Shown here piece by piece: positions 26,421-35,354 of a stretch of 56,877 nucleotides of DNA. The DNA is from Candidatus Cloacimonadota bacterium. Lineage in GTDB: Bacteria; Muiribacteriota; UBA6191. The DNA lies in contig JACFNL010000007.1 of assembly GCA_019454875.1 (NCBI GenBank), forward strand, positions 1 through 56,877, in the 5' to 3' direction. The first letter of the stretch is position 1. Every line of letters starts with the position of its first letter. A program made the position numbers and the translations under genes. Below the pieces are notes generated by a model. The model saw only the letters and a program-made list of their open reading frames with translations, searched no databases and was not told the origin of the DNA.

Positions 26421-26501
26421 TAAGGCGCGTAATATGTCTTTGTAGTCTTCGTTCAGCATCATGCAGACTTTTAATGGTAATTTGGTCGCGCTTCATATCT
26501 T

Positions 26502-27545
26502 CTATGATACCACAAAGCGATTTCGGGTTCGATTAGCAAACCAGACCAGGGAGAGCATGACGGGGACTTCTACTAAAACACCAACAACAGTGGCAAGGGC
26601 GGCACCGGAATTGAGACCAAAAAGGCTGATGGCTACGGCTACGGCCAGCTCAAAAAAGTTTGAGGTGCCGATCAGGGCGGCGGGGGCGGCGGTGCTGAAA
26701 GGAACCTTCCAGAAATAGGCCCATGCGTAGGCCAGAAAGAACATGCCGTAACTTTGAATGATCAGGGGTATGGCAATCAGGGCGATGATTAAGGGTTTAT
26801 CGATAATGGTCTGGGCCTGAAAACCAAAAAGCAGTATGACTGTAGCCAAAAGGCCCATGATGGAAAATGGTTTAAGACGGGCCGTGAATGTGTTGATGTT
26901 TTCCTGATTCTGGTTTTTATCCAGTTTGCGTCTGGTGAAATAACCGGCGGCCAGAGGGATCAGGACATAAAGAACGGTGGCTAAAACAAGAGTTTCCCAG
27001 GGTACAGAAATATTACTGACACCAAGTAAAAAAGCCGTGATTGGGGCGAAGGCAAAAATCATGACGATGTCATTGATGGATACCTGCACTAAAGTATAGT
27101 TGGCATCACCTTTTACTAGCTGACTCCAGACAAAAACCATGGCTGTGCAGGGAGCTACACCAAGAAGAATCATGCCTGCGATATACTCGCGCCCACTTTC
27201 CGGGGTCACTAGGGAGATGAATATGTGCTCAAAAAACAGAATACCTAATGCGGCCATGGTAAAGGGTTTGATTAACCAGTTGATTGTCAGGGTAATGCAG
27301 AGTCCTTTAGGTTTACGGCCCACATCCTTGATGGAGGAAAAATCGACATTGACCATCATGGGATAAATCATGACCCAGATCAAAAGAGCAACTACCAGAT
27401 TCACACTGGCATATTCGATTTTGGCAATGGTTTGAAACAGGGATGGAGTGGCAACACCCATGCCAACACCAGCTAGAATACATAGGGTTACCCATAATGA
27501 GAGGTAGCGTTCGAATATGCCTAAAGGGGACGATTGTTCTGTCAT
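26502..27545 (-). CDS. acr3: ACR3-family arsenite efflux permease
   Basis: A 347-residue membrane protein with about ten transmembrane segments and the ACR3 signatures ([14 protein letters not shown] near the N-terminus, [15 protein letters not shown] with the conserved Cys, and [18 protein letters not shown]). It exports arsenite across the inner membrane. The ATG at 27545 is chosen over an upstream start at 27599 because GGCAGGAG lies 8 bp before it. Its ATG overlaps the chrA stop (ATGA), so translation is coupled. It is the last gene of the arsC-chrA-acr3 operon. Confidence 0.9.
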   Translation of the reverse strand: MTEQSSPLGIFERYLSLWVTLCILAGVGMGVATPSLFQTIAKIEYASVNLVVALLIWVMIYPMMVNVDFSSIKDVGRKPKGLCITLTINWLIKPFTMAALGILFFEHIFISLVTPESGREYIAGMILLGVAPCTAMVFVWSQLVKGDANYTLVQVSINDIVMIFAFAPITAFLLGVSNISVPWETLVLATVLYVLIPLAAGYFTRRKLDKNQNQENINTFTARLKPFSIMGLLATVILLFGFQAQTIIDKPLIIALIAIPLIIQSYGMFFLAYAWAYFWKVPFSTAAPAALIGTSNFFELAVAVAISLFGLNSGAALATVVGVLVEVPVMLSLVWFANRTRNRFVVS

Positions 27546-28735
27546 AATAAAACTCCTGCCACCAGAGCGAAAAACAAAACTACAGACCAGGATGGCCACT
27601 TTAGAGTCTGTAGCAGGAAAAACCCGGTGATTGCCAGTGTAAGGTCATAAATACTGAAGATAGCGCTGGTCCATACCGGGTGATAAAAGGCACTAAGCAG
27701 TAGCCCTACCACAGAGGCGTTGATACCAGGCATAATCCGCTGGATGAATCTTTTTTGTCTTAGTTGTTCCCAGAAGGGAAGAATCCCAATGATTAAAAGC
27801 ATGGAGGGCAAAAATACGGCAATGAGGGAAATCAGACCACCGATAAAGCCCGAAGGGACTTCACTGGAGACAGCACCAAGATAGGCAGCAAAGGTAAATA
27901 GTGGCCCAGGAACAGCCTGAGCCATACCATAACCGGCTAAAAATGCATTATCTGAAACCCAGCCTGGAGGAACCACCTCGGCCTGCAGGAGAGGCAGTAC
28001 CACATGACCCCCGCCAAAAACCAGAGCACCAGCACGGTAGAATCCATCAAATAGTTTGACTGTGTAGTTCTGGCTATTTGTGGCAAGTAGGGGAAGTAGA
28101 AACAAAAGACCTAAAAACACGCCCAGCATCAGAGAACCAGTGGTTTTGCTTACAGTGGATTGGATGCTGTTTTGTGGGGAAGAGGTCTGGGATTCTTTAA
28201 GCCAGTACCCCAATAAGGCCCCTAATAGAATCATACTGATTTGTCCGATTGTGCCCGGTATAAAAATCGTGCCAATCGCTGCACCAATGGCAATCAGAAC
28301 ACGAGGAAAATCCGGGCAGAGTTTTTTTCCCATGCCCCAGATAGCATGAGCCACCACAGCCACAGCCACAATTTTTAATCCTTTTAACCACCCAGGCTGG
28401 GCTGCTTCAGACGGATTAAAATATTCAAAACCCAAGGCAAACAGAATCAAAAATATCGCCGAAGGAAGGGTAAACCCAAGCCATGCGGCCAATGCTCCAG
28501 GGAGACCACCACGGGACAGTCCAACGGCTGCACCAACCTGGGAGCTGGCGGGACCGGGCAAAAACTGGCAAAGAGCCACAAGATCGGCGTAGGATTTTTC
28601 ATCCATCCATTTTTTTCTTTCCACAAACTCATGCCGAAAATAGCCTAGATGGGCAATTGGACCCCCAAAGCCAGTTAATCCCAGGCGTAAAAAAATGAAA
28701 AATATCTGTAGGGGTGAGGACATAACCCCATTCAC
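27542..28735 (-). CDS. chrA: Chromate ion transporter
   Basis: A 397-residue inner-membrane protein of the ChrA family. Both halves of the duplicated family fold are present: the first with [15 protein letters not shown] and [14 protein letters not shown], the second with [15 protein letters not shown] and [17 protein letters not shown]. It should export chromate. It overlaps the arsC stop by 4 bp and the acr3 start by 4 bp. A second ATG four codons in (28723) is an alternative start. Confidence 0.9.
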   Translation of the reverse strand: MNGVMSSPLQIFFIFLRLGLTGFGGPIAHLGYFRHEFVERKKWMDEKSYADLVALCQFLPGPASSQVGAAVGLSRGGLPGALAAWLGFTLPSAIFLILFALGFEYFNPSEAAQPGWLKGLKIVAVAVVAHAIWGMGKKLCPDFPRVLIAIGAAIGTIFIPGTIGQISMILLGALLGYWLKESQTSSPQNSIQSTVSKTTGSLMLGVFLGLLFLLPLLATNSQNYTVKLFDGFYRAGALVFGGGHVVLPLLQAEVVPPGWVSDNAFLAGYGMAQAVPGPLFTFAAYLGAVSSEVPSGFIGGLISLIAVFLPSMLLIIGILPFWEQLRQKRFIQRIMPGINASVVGLLLSAFYHPVWTSAIFSIYDLTLAITGFFLLQTLKWPSWSVVLFFALVAGVLL

Positions 28736-29208
28736 AGGCTGTTTCCAATTTCCTTGAGTTTCTGATGGATTTCAGTAAGGCTCATCTGCTTTATAGGCAG
28801 GGACAAAAATGCATCGACTCGTTTTTTAAGCATCAAAAACACCCGATCAAATTCTGCTTCAATTTCAGCAGGACTGCCCTCAAAATGGGCAGGGTCCGGC
28901 ACTCCCCAATGAGCTTTGATGGGGCTTCCCACAAACAGGGGGCAGGTTTCCCCGGCAGCATTATCACAAACCGTAATCACGATATCGATTTTCTGATCCA
29001 AAAATTCATCCCAGGATTTACTGCGATAACCAGAATCCGGTAGTCCGTGACGATTTAATGTAGCAAGGCTTTCTGGATGCACTTTACCAACTGGAAAACT
29101 TCCAGCACTAAAGGCTTGAACCAGGCCATTCCCATAATGGTTTAATAGCCCTTCAGCCATGACGCTGCGGCATGAGTTTCCTGTACAAAGAATCAGAATT
29201 TTTAACAT
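28732..29208 (-). CDS. arsC: Arsenate reductase, thioredoxin-coupled type
   Basis: A 158-residue LMW-phosphatase-like arsenate reductase. The phosphate loop C-x5-R is Cys8 to Arg14 (CTGNSCRS), and the two cysteines of the resolving pair are Cys81 and Cys89 (VCDNAAGETC). It reduces arsenate to arsenite, which ACR3 then exports. GGGAAGGTGG lies 8 bp upstream. It is the first gene of the operon, divergent from the BigR-type regulator 171 bp away. Confidence 0.92.
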   Translation of the reverse strand: MLKILILCTGNSCRSVMAEGLLNHYGNGLVQAFSAGSFPVGKVHPESLATLNRHGLPDSGYRSKSWDEFLDQKIDIVITVCDNAAGETCPLFVGSPIKAHWGVPDPAHFEGSPAEIEAEFDRVFLMLKKRVDAFLSLPIKQMSLTEIHQKLKEIGNSL

Positions 29209-29344
29209 TAGCAGTTACCACCTTCCCAAAAAATTCAGCCGATTGGCCTAGCTTAAATGTGTTAGATGAAAGGAAAGAGTGTTATAGGGCATCGATAATA
29301 ATGGGCATATTGTTTAAGGGTCAATTAATTAATATGGACCATTC

Positions 29345-29373
29345 TTGAATATATTAGATATTGCTAATATAAT
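29345..29373 (+). promoter_or_regulatory. Promoter of bigR-like gene, leaderless
   Basis: TTGAAT (29345-29350) and TATAAT (29368-29373) are exactly 17 bp apart. The start point seven bases on is the A of the ATG at 29380, so the mRNA would be leaderless. No Shine-Dalgarno is present. Confidence 0.75.
29351..29370. promoter_or_regulatory. Operator-like palindrome over the bigR promoter
   Basis: ATATTAG (29351-29357) and CTAATAT (29364-29370) form a perfect 7-bp inverted repeat with a 6-bp spacer. It fills the promoter spacer and overlaps the -10, so a bound dimer would block RNA polymerase. It is AT-rich, as known BigR/SqrR sites are. Confidence 0.6.
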
Positions 29374-29379
29374 TGGCTC

Positions 29380-29697
29380 ATGGAACGACAATATACTCTA
29401 TCCCGTTTTGAGGTAATGCAAAGAAGCGCGGTTCAGGCAGAAGCCATGCTGAAGTTATTGGCCAATGCCAGAAGGTTAATGATTCTTTGCCACCTGGTAA
29501 AGGGAGAAAAATCAGTGGGAGAACTGGCGCAAGCTCTTGATTTATCAAGTTCGGCCCTGTCTCAGCACCTGGCAAAAATGCGGGATTTGAACATGGTTCG
29601 GCCCCGAAAACAGGGGAAGATGGTCTATTATTCTATCAGTAATCCTGAGGTGGAGGCCATTCTTTCCACCCTCTATCTGATTTATTGTAAGGGTTGA
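29380..29697 (+). CDS. bigR: BigR/SqrR-type persulfide-sensing ArsR-family repressor
   Basis: A 105-residue ArsR winged-helix repressor. It lacks the ELCVCDL metal box of arsenic-sensing ArsR proteins. Instead it has just two cysteines, Cys37 (ILCHL) and Cys103 (IYCKG), 66 residues apart, the same spacing as the redox pair in BigR and SqrR. Those repressors form a tetrasulfide bridge with reactive sulfur and release DNA. The next gene is a persulfide dioxygenase, a known BigR/SqrR target type. The recognition helix is SSSALSQHLAKMRDL. Confidence 0.85.
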   Translation: MERQYTLSRFEVMQRSAVQAEAMLKLLANARRLMILCHLVKGEKSVGELAQALDLSSSALSQHLAKMRDLNMVRPRKQGKMVYYSISNPEVEAILSTLYLIYCKG

Positions 29698-29703
29698 TTT
29701 TTA

Positions 29704-29721
29704 TGTCTAACACTTTAGACA
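29704..29721. repeat. Perfect inverted repeat between bigR and the dioxygenase gene
   Basis: TGTCTAA and TTAGACA, 7 bp each with a 4-bp spacer, begin 6 bp after the regulator stop. No T-run follows, so a terminator is unlikely; a second operator or an RNA hairpin upstream of the dioxygenase start is possible. Confidence 0.45.
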
Positions 29722-29778
29722 GTACTAAAATGATAATGTTTTTTGTATATGGAAAATTTGGACATAAGGAGGAATGAT

Positions 29779-30633
29779 ATGCATGTCGAAACATTTTTTG
29801 ATCCGGCCACAGCCACCTTTACTCATGTGGTGGTAGATGTAAAAACCAAAAAATGTGCCATCATTGATTCGGTGATGGACTATGATCAGGATGCTGCACG
29901 AGTTTCTACAAAAAGTGCAGATCGGGTTATTGAATATATAAGATCCAATGGATTTTCAAATGAATGGATTCTGGAAACCCATATTCATGCGGATCATATA
30001 ACAGCAGCGTTTTACCTCAAACAGCATGTCGGAGGTAAAACGGCTATGGGAACCGGAATTCGTGAGGTGCTCAAGCTCTGGGTTCCTAAATTTGATACCT
30101 CAGAAGATACCCCTATCACTGGGGAGCAGTTTGACAGACTTTTTGAAGATAATGAAGAGTTTATGATAGGTGAGTTGAAAGTTAGAGTCTGGCACACTCC
30201 TGGTCATACACCGGCCTGTTCAAGTTATCTGATTGAGGATGCCATTTTTGTCGGCGATACCATGTTTGCCCCGCATATTGGAACTGCTCGTTGTGATTTT
30301 CCAGGTGGCAGTGCAAAAAATATGTACAACACCATTCAAAGAATTTATTCCTTACCCGATGAAACACGGATATTTCTTTGCCATGACTATCCCAAAGATG
30401 GGGCTGAGCCTATGTACTGCATTACTGTGGGACAGGAAAAGAGAGAGAATGTCATGATTCGGCCACAAACAACTCTGGAAGAATACAGGACAAAACGCGA
30501 GGCGCGGGATGCTAGCCTTTCCGTACCAAAACTTCTATATCCATCCATTCAGACCAATATGAGACTAGGAGATTTTGGGGTCAAATCGAAAAATGGACTT
30601 CAGTACATCCGCATTCCGGTGAATATAATTTGA
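29779..30633 (+). CDS. ETHE1-like persulfide dioxygenase
   Basis: A 284-residue metallo-beta-lactamase fold protein. The metal motif is H-x-H-x-D-H (His68, His70, Asp72, His73; THIHADH), followed by TPGHTP and the conserved VGDTMF. In this family one iron and oxygen oxidise glutathione persulfide to sulfite. The ATG at 29779 is chosen because AAGGAGG (29766-29772) lies 6 bp upstream; an earlier frame start at 29743 is less likely. It is probably controlled by the adjacent BigR-type repressor. Length is somewhat longer than ETHE1 itself (about 240), as in the Blh subgroup. Confidence 0.88.
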   Translation: MHVETFFDPATATFTHVVVDVKTKKCAIIDSVMDYDQDAARVSTKSADRVIEYIRSNGFSNEWILETHIHADHITAAFYLKQHVGGKTAMGTGIREVLKLWVPKFDTSEDTPITGEQFDRLFEDNEEFMIGELKVRVWHTPGHTPACSSYLIEDAIFVGDTMFAPHIGTARCDFPGGSAKNMYNTIQRIYSLPDETRIFLCHDYPKDGAEPMYCITVGQEKRENVMIRPQTTLEEYRTKREARDASLSVPKLLYPSIQTNMRLGDFGVKSKNGLQYIRIPVNII

Positions 30634-30639
30634 GAGGAT

Positions 30640-31608
30640 CTACTTAATGGCCATAGCCGCCAGAGAAAAGTAGGTAGGGATTCCGATTGCTATATTAAAT
30701 GGCAGGGTAATACTGATTGCAGTAGTAAGATAAATGCCTGGATTGGCTTCAGGAAGGGCCATCCTTACTGCTGCCGGGGCGGCAATGTAGGAAGCACTGG
30801 CAACCATGGTGCTTAAAATTGCTGTGTTGCCAACAGACATTCCTGCCAGAGATCCACAAATGGTGCCTAAAATTCCGAACAGGAGGGGTGTTAATATTCC
30901 ATATCCAAGCATAAAAGGCAGGGAGGATTTGGTATCTCTGATTCTATTGGTTGCGACCACACCTAGCTCCAGCATAAAAAACACTAAAATCCCATGAAAC
31001 AGATTGATAAACACATTGGAAATTTTGGCAATTTCTTCAGGACTTGATACCAGGCCAACCAATAGCCCACCACAAAGAAGCACCACACTTTTTCCGGTGA
31101 AGCAGTCGTGCAACACAGATTTGAAGCGAATCTTTTGTCTAGGATTAAAAACGCTAGCCAGAACCAGGGCCACTACAATTCCTAATATCTCCAGAACAAC
31201 TAGCAGGGCTGTCATAAAGGCGTTGTACTTTACACCGGATGAATCAGCAAAGTTAAGGCAGGCAATGTATGTAACAGCAGAAACTGAGCCAGAATGGGCT
31301 GCAAGAGCCGCAGCATTGGTTACATCCAGTTTTCCGATTTTTCTGGCCACAAAATAGCCGATACATGGTGTCAGAATCCCTAAAAACACCGCGACACCCA
31401 AGGGAGTTGCAATTGCAAGAAACTCAGCTTTGGAGAGAGCAATCCCCCCCTTAAGCCCAATGGAAAAGAGCAAAAACATGGAAATCGCTTCATAAGCCTG
31501 GGCAGGAACCCGTAAATCAGAGCGGGCCACTGATGCAAATACGCCCAGTAAAAAGCTGATTACAGCCGGGCTGGTCAGATTGGAAAGAATCAGATTGGTA
31601 CTGGTCAT
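30640..31608 (-). CDS. SbtA-like sodium-dependent bicarbonate permease
   Basis: A 322-residue membrane protein of the DUF897/SbtA family with about ten transmembrane segments. Signature stretches are HSGSVSAVTYIA and ASASYIAAPAAVRMALPEAN, one in each half. The family takes up bicarbonate with sodium in cyanobacteria; non-photosynthetic members are common and their substrate is not proven. No SbtB-type PII-like regulator is adjacent. The ATG overlaps the TPR gene stop, so the two are translated together. It ends 7 bp from the convergent dioxygenase gene, with no terminator visible. Confidence 0.85.
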   Translation of the reverse strand: MTSTNLILSNLTSPAVISFLLGVFASVARSDLRVPAQAYEAISMFLLFSIGLKGGIALSKAEFLAIATPLGVAVFLGILTPCIGYFVARKIGKLDVTNAAALAAHSGSVSAVTYIACLNFADSSGVKYNAFMTALLVVLEILGIVVALVLASVFNPRQKIRFKSVLHDCFTGKSVVLLCGGLLVGLVSSPEEIAKISNVFINLFHGILVFFMLELGVVATNRIRDTKSSLPFMLGYGILTPLLFGILGTICGSLAGMSVGNTAILSTMVASASYIAAPAAVRMALPEANPGIYLTTAISITLPFNIAIGIPTYFSLAAMAIK

Positions 31609-32954
31609 TGTTCTGTATTCGGTTGTTTCCCTTCTGAAACTTCAGTACTTTCTGCAAAAAATTTCTGTAGAATTTCCTCGAACTGGCTGCGGTTACGGGC
31701 AAATTCCATTGCAGACAGCAGATCTTTTAGAGCGGAAGGGTCTCTGGGTGAGGCTTTTGAGGCTTTACTGTAGTTTTGGATAGCTTCTTTTAGATTCCCT
31801 TCTTCCAGATAAAATAGCCCTAAGTTGTAATGTAATACCGGATCGTTTTGTCTGTTTATGACAGCCTGGCTGGTGAACTGTATGGCCTCAGATGTTCTTC
31901 CTTGCAAATATCTGGCCCATCCGAGGTTTCCTAATGCACTGGTGTAGTCAGGTCTTAAGGTCAATGCTCTTTCATAGTAGGCAGCGGCGAGATCGGTCTT
32001 TTGCATTTCCAGGGCTACAATTCCCATATTATTATAGATTTCAGGAATATCGTTTCGCTTTTCTAGAATCATTTCATACACATTTAAAGCATCCAGATTC
32101 TGCCCCAATCCAAATCTGGCATTGGCAAGATTGTAAAGTCCCTGAATCGAATCCGGGTACCGTGCCAAAAGGATGGAAGAATACTCCAGGGTGGTTTGAA
32201 ACTCAGCCAGGTGATTGCAGATTGTTCCTAAGGACACCAGGGTTTCCAGATGCTCTGGCTGTAGTTCGTGAGCTAGTTTGTAGTATTTCAGGGCATCGGC
32301 AAATTCCTTACTGTTTTTGTAGGATAAGCCGAGGTTATAGGCGGCAAAAAAGAAGTCACTTCTTAAATTTAAAGCCTTGAGGTAACATTGCCTTGCTTCC
32401 TCGCGGCGGCCTTCCTGATCGTAAAGAATCCCCCAGTCATTCCAGGCCTCGTAAAGATCAGGAGAAATAGACAGGGCTTTGGAAAAATGTTCATGGGCCT
32501 TTTCAAATTGTTTTAGATCTACCATTACCAGGGCCAGATCGTAATGAGCCTCGTGCAGTTCCGGGTTAACTTCCAATGCCTTGGTATAAGCATCAGCTGC
32601 ATCTTCCTTCTGGTTTTCGCGTTTGAGGGAATGTGCGAGTTGCATGGAAGCTTCGTAGTCTTCCAGGTTGAATGAAACAGCTAACTCGAAATTTTTTCTA
32701 GCCTGTTCCAGATTTTTTTCCTCAAGCCATGCCAGGCCAAGATTGTAGTGTATGTCGGAAGGGTTTAATCGCAATAGGAGAATCTGATTGTAAAGGGCGA
32801 TTGCTTTTTTATACTCCCCTGACTGGTAAAACGATACGGCCTGATTGTATTTTCTGCTGAAATCGCTGTAGGGGGTTTTTTCAAAATGAGCAACTCCTGC
32901 CTCAACAGGCCCAAGCACTATGGTCAGAATTGCCAGAGGTAATAATTTCAGCAT
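31605..32954 (-). CDS. Secreted TPR-repeat protein
   Basis: A 449-residue protein with a signal peptide (about residues 1-19, ending PVEAG) and roughly eleven tandem TPR units from about residue 35 to 420, each with the A-x3-Y/F and P-x-x-A pattern (for example YNLGLAWLEEKNLEQA). It should be a periplasmic or outer-membrane-associated scaffold; the partner is unknown. It overlaps the SbtA-like gene by 4 bp. The 183-bp region between it and the MalK-like gene holds both divergent promoters; I see no clear hexamers. Confidence 0.85.
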   Translation of the reverse strand: MLKLLPLAILTIVLGPVEAGVAHFEKTPYSDFSRKYNQAVSFYQSGEYKKAIALYNQILLLRLNPSDIHYNLGLAWLEEKNLEQARKNFELAVSFNLEDYEASMQLAHSLKRENQKEDAADAYTKALEVNPELHEAHYDLALVMVDLKQFEKAHEHFSKALSISPDLYEAWNDWGILYDQEGRREEARQCYLKALNLRSDFFFAAYNLGLSYKNSKEFADALKYYKLAHELQPEHLETLVSLGTICNHLAEFQTTLEYSSILLARYPDSIQGLYNLANARFGLGQNLDALNVYEMILEKRNDIPEIYNNMGIVALEMQKTDLAAAYYERALTLRPDYTSALGNLGWARYLQGRTSEAIQFTSQAVINRQNDPVLHYNLGLFYLEEGNLKEAIQNYSKASKASPRDPSALKDLLSAMEFARNRSQFEEILQKFFAESTEVSEGKQPNTEQ

Positions 32955-33137
32955 GGATACATCCTCTTTCTCTTGTAACGATTGAGGCTATCGTCTGATC
33001 TTTCTTAAGTACTTTGGGGTGATTTTTGCCACAGGATGGAGTTAATACAAAAGCTTTCTGGCATATCTTCAAATTGAATGCCTTGCCCAAAATTGCCTGG
33101 GGCATTAGAATCCAGATACGATAAAAGAAGGAGACAC

Positions 33138-34262
33138 ATGGCAGAGGTCAGGCTGGAGCGAATCACTAAAATTTATCCGGGCAGCGACAAGCACACTGTG
33201 CACGAAACATCCCTGACAATCAGGGATAAAGAGTTTGTTGTACTGGTAGGTCCGTCGGGATGCGGCAAATCCACCCTTTTAAGGATGATTGCAGGGCTTG
33301 AGGACATAACTTCCGGTCTTCTTTATATTGGAGATCGTGTGGTGAATGATGTGTCCGCCAAAGATCGAGACATTGCCATGGTTTTTCAGAACTATGCTCT
33401 GTACCCACACATGACAGTGTATGAAAACATAGCTTTTTCCTTGAGACTGAGAAAGGTTTCCAACGATGAAATTGATCGCAAGGTCAGGGAAGTTGCGGGA
33501 GTATTAGGCCTGGAACAGCTGCTGGATCGCAAACCCAAAGCCATGTCTGGAGGCCAGAGACAGAGGGTGGCTTTAGGCCGGGCCATTGTCAGGCAGCCCA
33601 AGGTGTTTTTAATGGATGAGCCTTTATCCAATCTGGATGCCAAATTAAGAGGGCAGATGCGTGCAGAAATTTTAAAGCTGCATAAAAAAATCCAGAACAC
33701 TATTATTTATGTTACCCATGATCAGGTTGAGGCTATGACAATGGGGGATCGGATTGTGGTTCTTAATGGCGGTTTTGTACAGCAGGCCGACACTCCCAAT
33801 GAGGTTTATAACCGGCCCTATAACAAATTTGTGGCCGGATTTATGGGGTCTCCACCTATGAACTTTCTTAAAGCCAAGCTTGTGGCCTCGGGGGATAAGC
33901 TGTTTCTGGAAGGTGATTCTGGATCAAAGTGGGGTCTTGAAATCAGTGAGGAAAAGGTGACTCCTGAGGTAAAAAATCTGGTCAATCAGTCTGTAATTTT
34001 AGGGGTCAGACCTGAGGATGTTCATGATCAGAGCAATCCTAAAGTGGCATCATTTCCCAATAGTTACATAGTATCGGAAGTTGATTTGGTGGAGCCATTG
34101 GGCGCGGAACTGTATGCCCATCTCAAGGTTGGTTCTGATCCGATGATTGGCCGCTTAGGACCTAATGTTTTATTGCAGTCCGGACAATCGTTCAAGGCAT
34201 ATATCGATCCTTTAAAGATTCATATTTTTCATCCAGAGACGGAACTTAGGGTTTCTCACTAA
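33138..34262 (+). CDS. ABC transporter ATPase, MalK/UgpC type
   Basis: A 374-residue ATPase of the sugar (CUT1) importer family. Walker A is GPSGCGKST, the signature is MSGGQRQR, Walker B is VFLMDEPLSNLDA and the H-loop is YVTHDQ. A C-terminal TOBE regulatory domain starts at about residue 235. It powers uptake of di- or oligosaccharides or glycerol phosphate; no permease or binding-protein gene is nearby, so it may serve several transporters. AAGGAG (33128-33133) supports the ATG at 33138 over the frame start at 33078. Confidence 0.9.
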   Translation: MAEVRLERITKIYPGSDKHTVHETSLTIRDKEFVVLVGPSGCGKSTLLRMIAGLEDITSGLLYIGDRVVNDVSAKDRDIAMVFQNYALYPHMTVYENIAFSLRLRKVSNDEIDRKVREVAGVLGLEQLLDRKPKAMSGGQRQRVALGRAIVRQPKVFLMDEPLSNLDAKLRGQMRAEILKLHKKIQNTIIYVTHDQVEAMTMGDRIVVLNGGFVQQADTPNEVYNRPYNKFVAGFMGSPPMNFLKAKLVASGDKLFLEGDSGSKWGLEISEEKVTPEVKNLVNQSVILGVRPEDVHDQSNPKVASFPNSYIVSEVDLVEPLGAELYAHLKVGSDPMIGRLGPNVLLQSGQSFKAYIDPLKIHIFHPETELRVSH

Positions 34263-34279
34263 TTTTCGTAAACCTTAAG

Positions 34280-34293
34280 ACCAGAGTTCTGGT
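34280..34293. repeat. 14-bp palindrome upstream of ruvB
   Basis: ACCAGA-GT-TCTGGT is a perfect palindrome 20 bp upstream of a -10-like TATGAT (34314-34319). It could be an operator. The same sequence is not present upstream of recA, so it is not clearly an SOS box. Confidence 0.35.
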
Positions 34294-34355
34294 AGGAGTG
34301 ATGGTTCATCTAGTATGATACTCCCGTGATTCAGGAAAATATTGTCGGGGAAAAA

Positions 34356-35354
34356 ATGGATTCCGAGAGGATCGTATCTCCTGTGGAATCTTTTGAAGAT
34401 GCCCAGGAAGCGAGCCTTCGTCCCCTCACTTTGGATGATTTTCTGGGTCAGGAGCATCTGCGCAAAAAGCTTGGGATTTTTATAGAAGCGGCCAATCAAA
34501 GATCAGAAGCCATGGATCATGTACTTCTTTCTGGGCCTCCTGGATTAGGTAAAACTACATTTTCACGAATTATTGCCAATCATCTAAGGGCTCACTGCCA
34601 TGTGACTTCCGGCCCAGCTATTGAAAGACAGGGAGATCTGGCGGCCATTCTGACAAATCTACAGCCAAGGGATGTATTGTTCATTGATGAAATCCACAGA
34701 TTAAAAACCGTGGTTGAAGAGGTTTTGTATTCGGCAATGGAAGACTACAAGCTAGACATTATTGTAGGTAAAGGACCGGATGCCAGAACCTTAAGGCTTG
34801 ATTTGCCCCGTTTTACCCTGATAGGGGCAACCACAAAATCTGGGCTTCTTAGTTCCCCACTGCGGGACAGGTTTGGAATCCTGGGTCAGTTTGAATTTTA
34901 TGATGAGGCACTTTTGGCCAGAATTGTGTGCCGTTCTTCCGGGATTTTAGGTATTGGTATTGATGAGGCAGGGGCTTTGGCTATCGCCAGAAGATCAAGA
35001 GGTACTCCAAGGATTGCCAATCGTCTTCTTCGTCGAGTCAGGGATGTGGCTCAAATTCAAAAAGTTAGTGTGATTACAGAATCAGTTGCCGCCACGGCCC
35101 TGGAGCTTTTAAATGTGGACAAAATGGGTCTTGATCAACTGGATCTTAAGATTTTGAATGTTCTTTGCAGGGTGCATGAGGGTCAGCCAATTGGTCTGAA
35201 CACTTTGGCAATTTCAGTGGGAGAAGAGGAAGAAACCATAGCCGAAGTCTGTGAACCCTATCTGATTCAAATCGGGTTTATGGAAAGAACCCCCAGGGGT
35301 CGCAAAGTCACCTTAAAGGGCCAGACATATTTTGAAAAACGGGAGGGCAAATGA
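34356..35354 (+). CDS. ruvB: Holliday junction branch-migration helicase RuvB
   Basis: A 332-residue AAA+ motor that drives branch migration with RuvA. Walker A is [10 protein letters not shown], Walker B is LFIDEIHRL, sensor 1 is TLIGATT, the arginine finger is in LRDRFGI and the C-terminal winged helix ends TPRGR. The ATG at 34356 has GGGG 5 bp upstream. A GTG at 34326 is also possible: a -10-like TATGAT ends 7 bp before it, so a leaderless form would have ten more residues. The stop overlaps the next gene by 4 bp (ATGA). ruvA and ruvC are not in the window. Confidence 0.93.
   Translation: MDSERIVSPVESFEDAQEASLRPLTLDDFLGQEHLRKKLGIFIEAANQRSEAMDHVLLSGPPGLGKTTFSRIIANHLRAHCHVTSGPAIERQGDLAAILTNLQPRDVLFIDEIHRLKTVVEEVLYSAMEDYKLDIIVGKGPDARTLRLDLPRFTLIGATTKSGLLSSPLRDRFGILGQFEFYDEALLARIVCRSSGILGIGIDEAGALAIARRSRGTPRIANRLLRRVRDVAQIQKVSVITESVAATALELLNVDKMGLDQLDLKILNVLCRVHEGQPIGLNTLAISVGEEEETIAEVCEPYLIQIGFMERTPRGRKVTLKGQTYFEKREGK

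Noticed and set aside
26421..26501. Minus-strand peptide-like stretch ([17 protein letters not shown]) between hepT and acr3
   Set aside because: Looks coding in composition but has no clear start and runs into hepT; not enough to call a gene.
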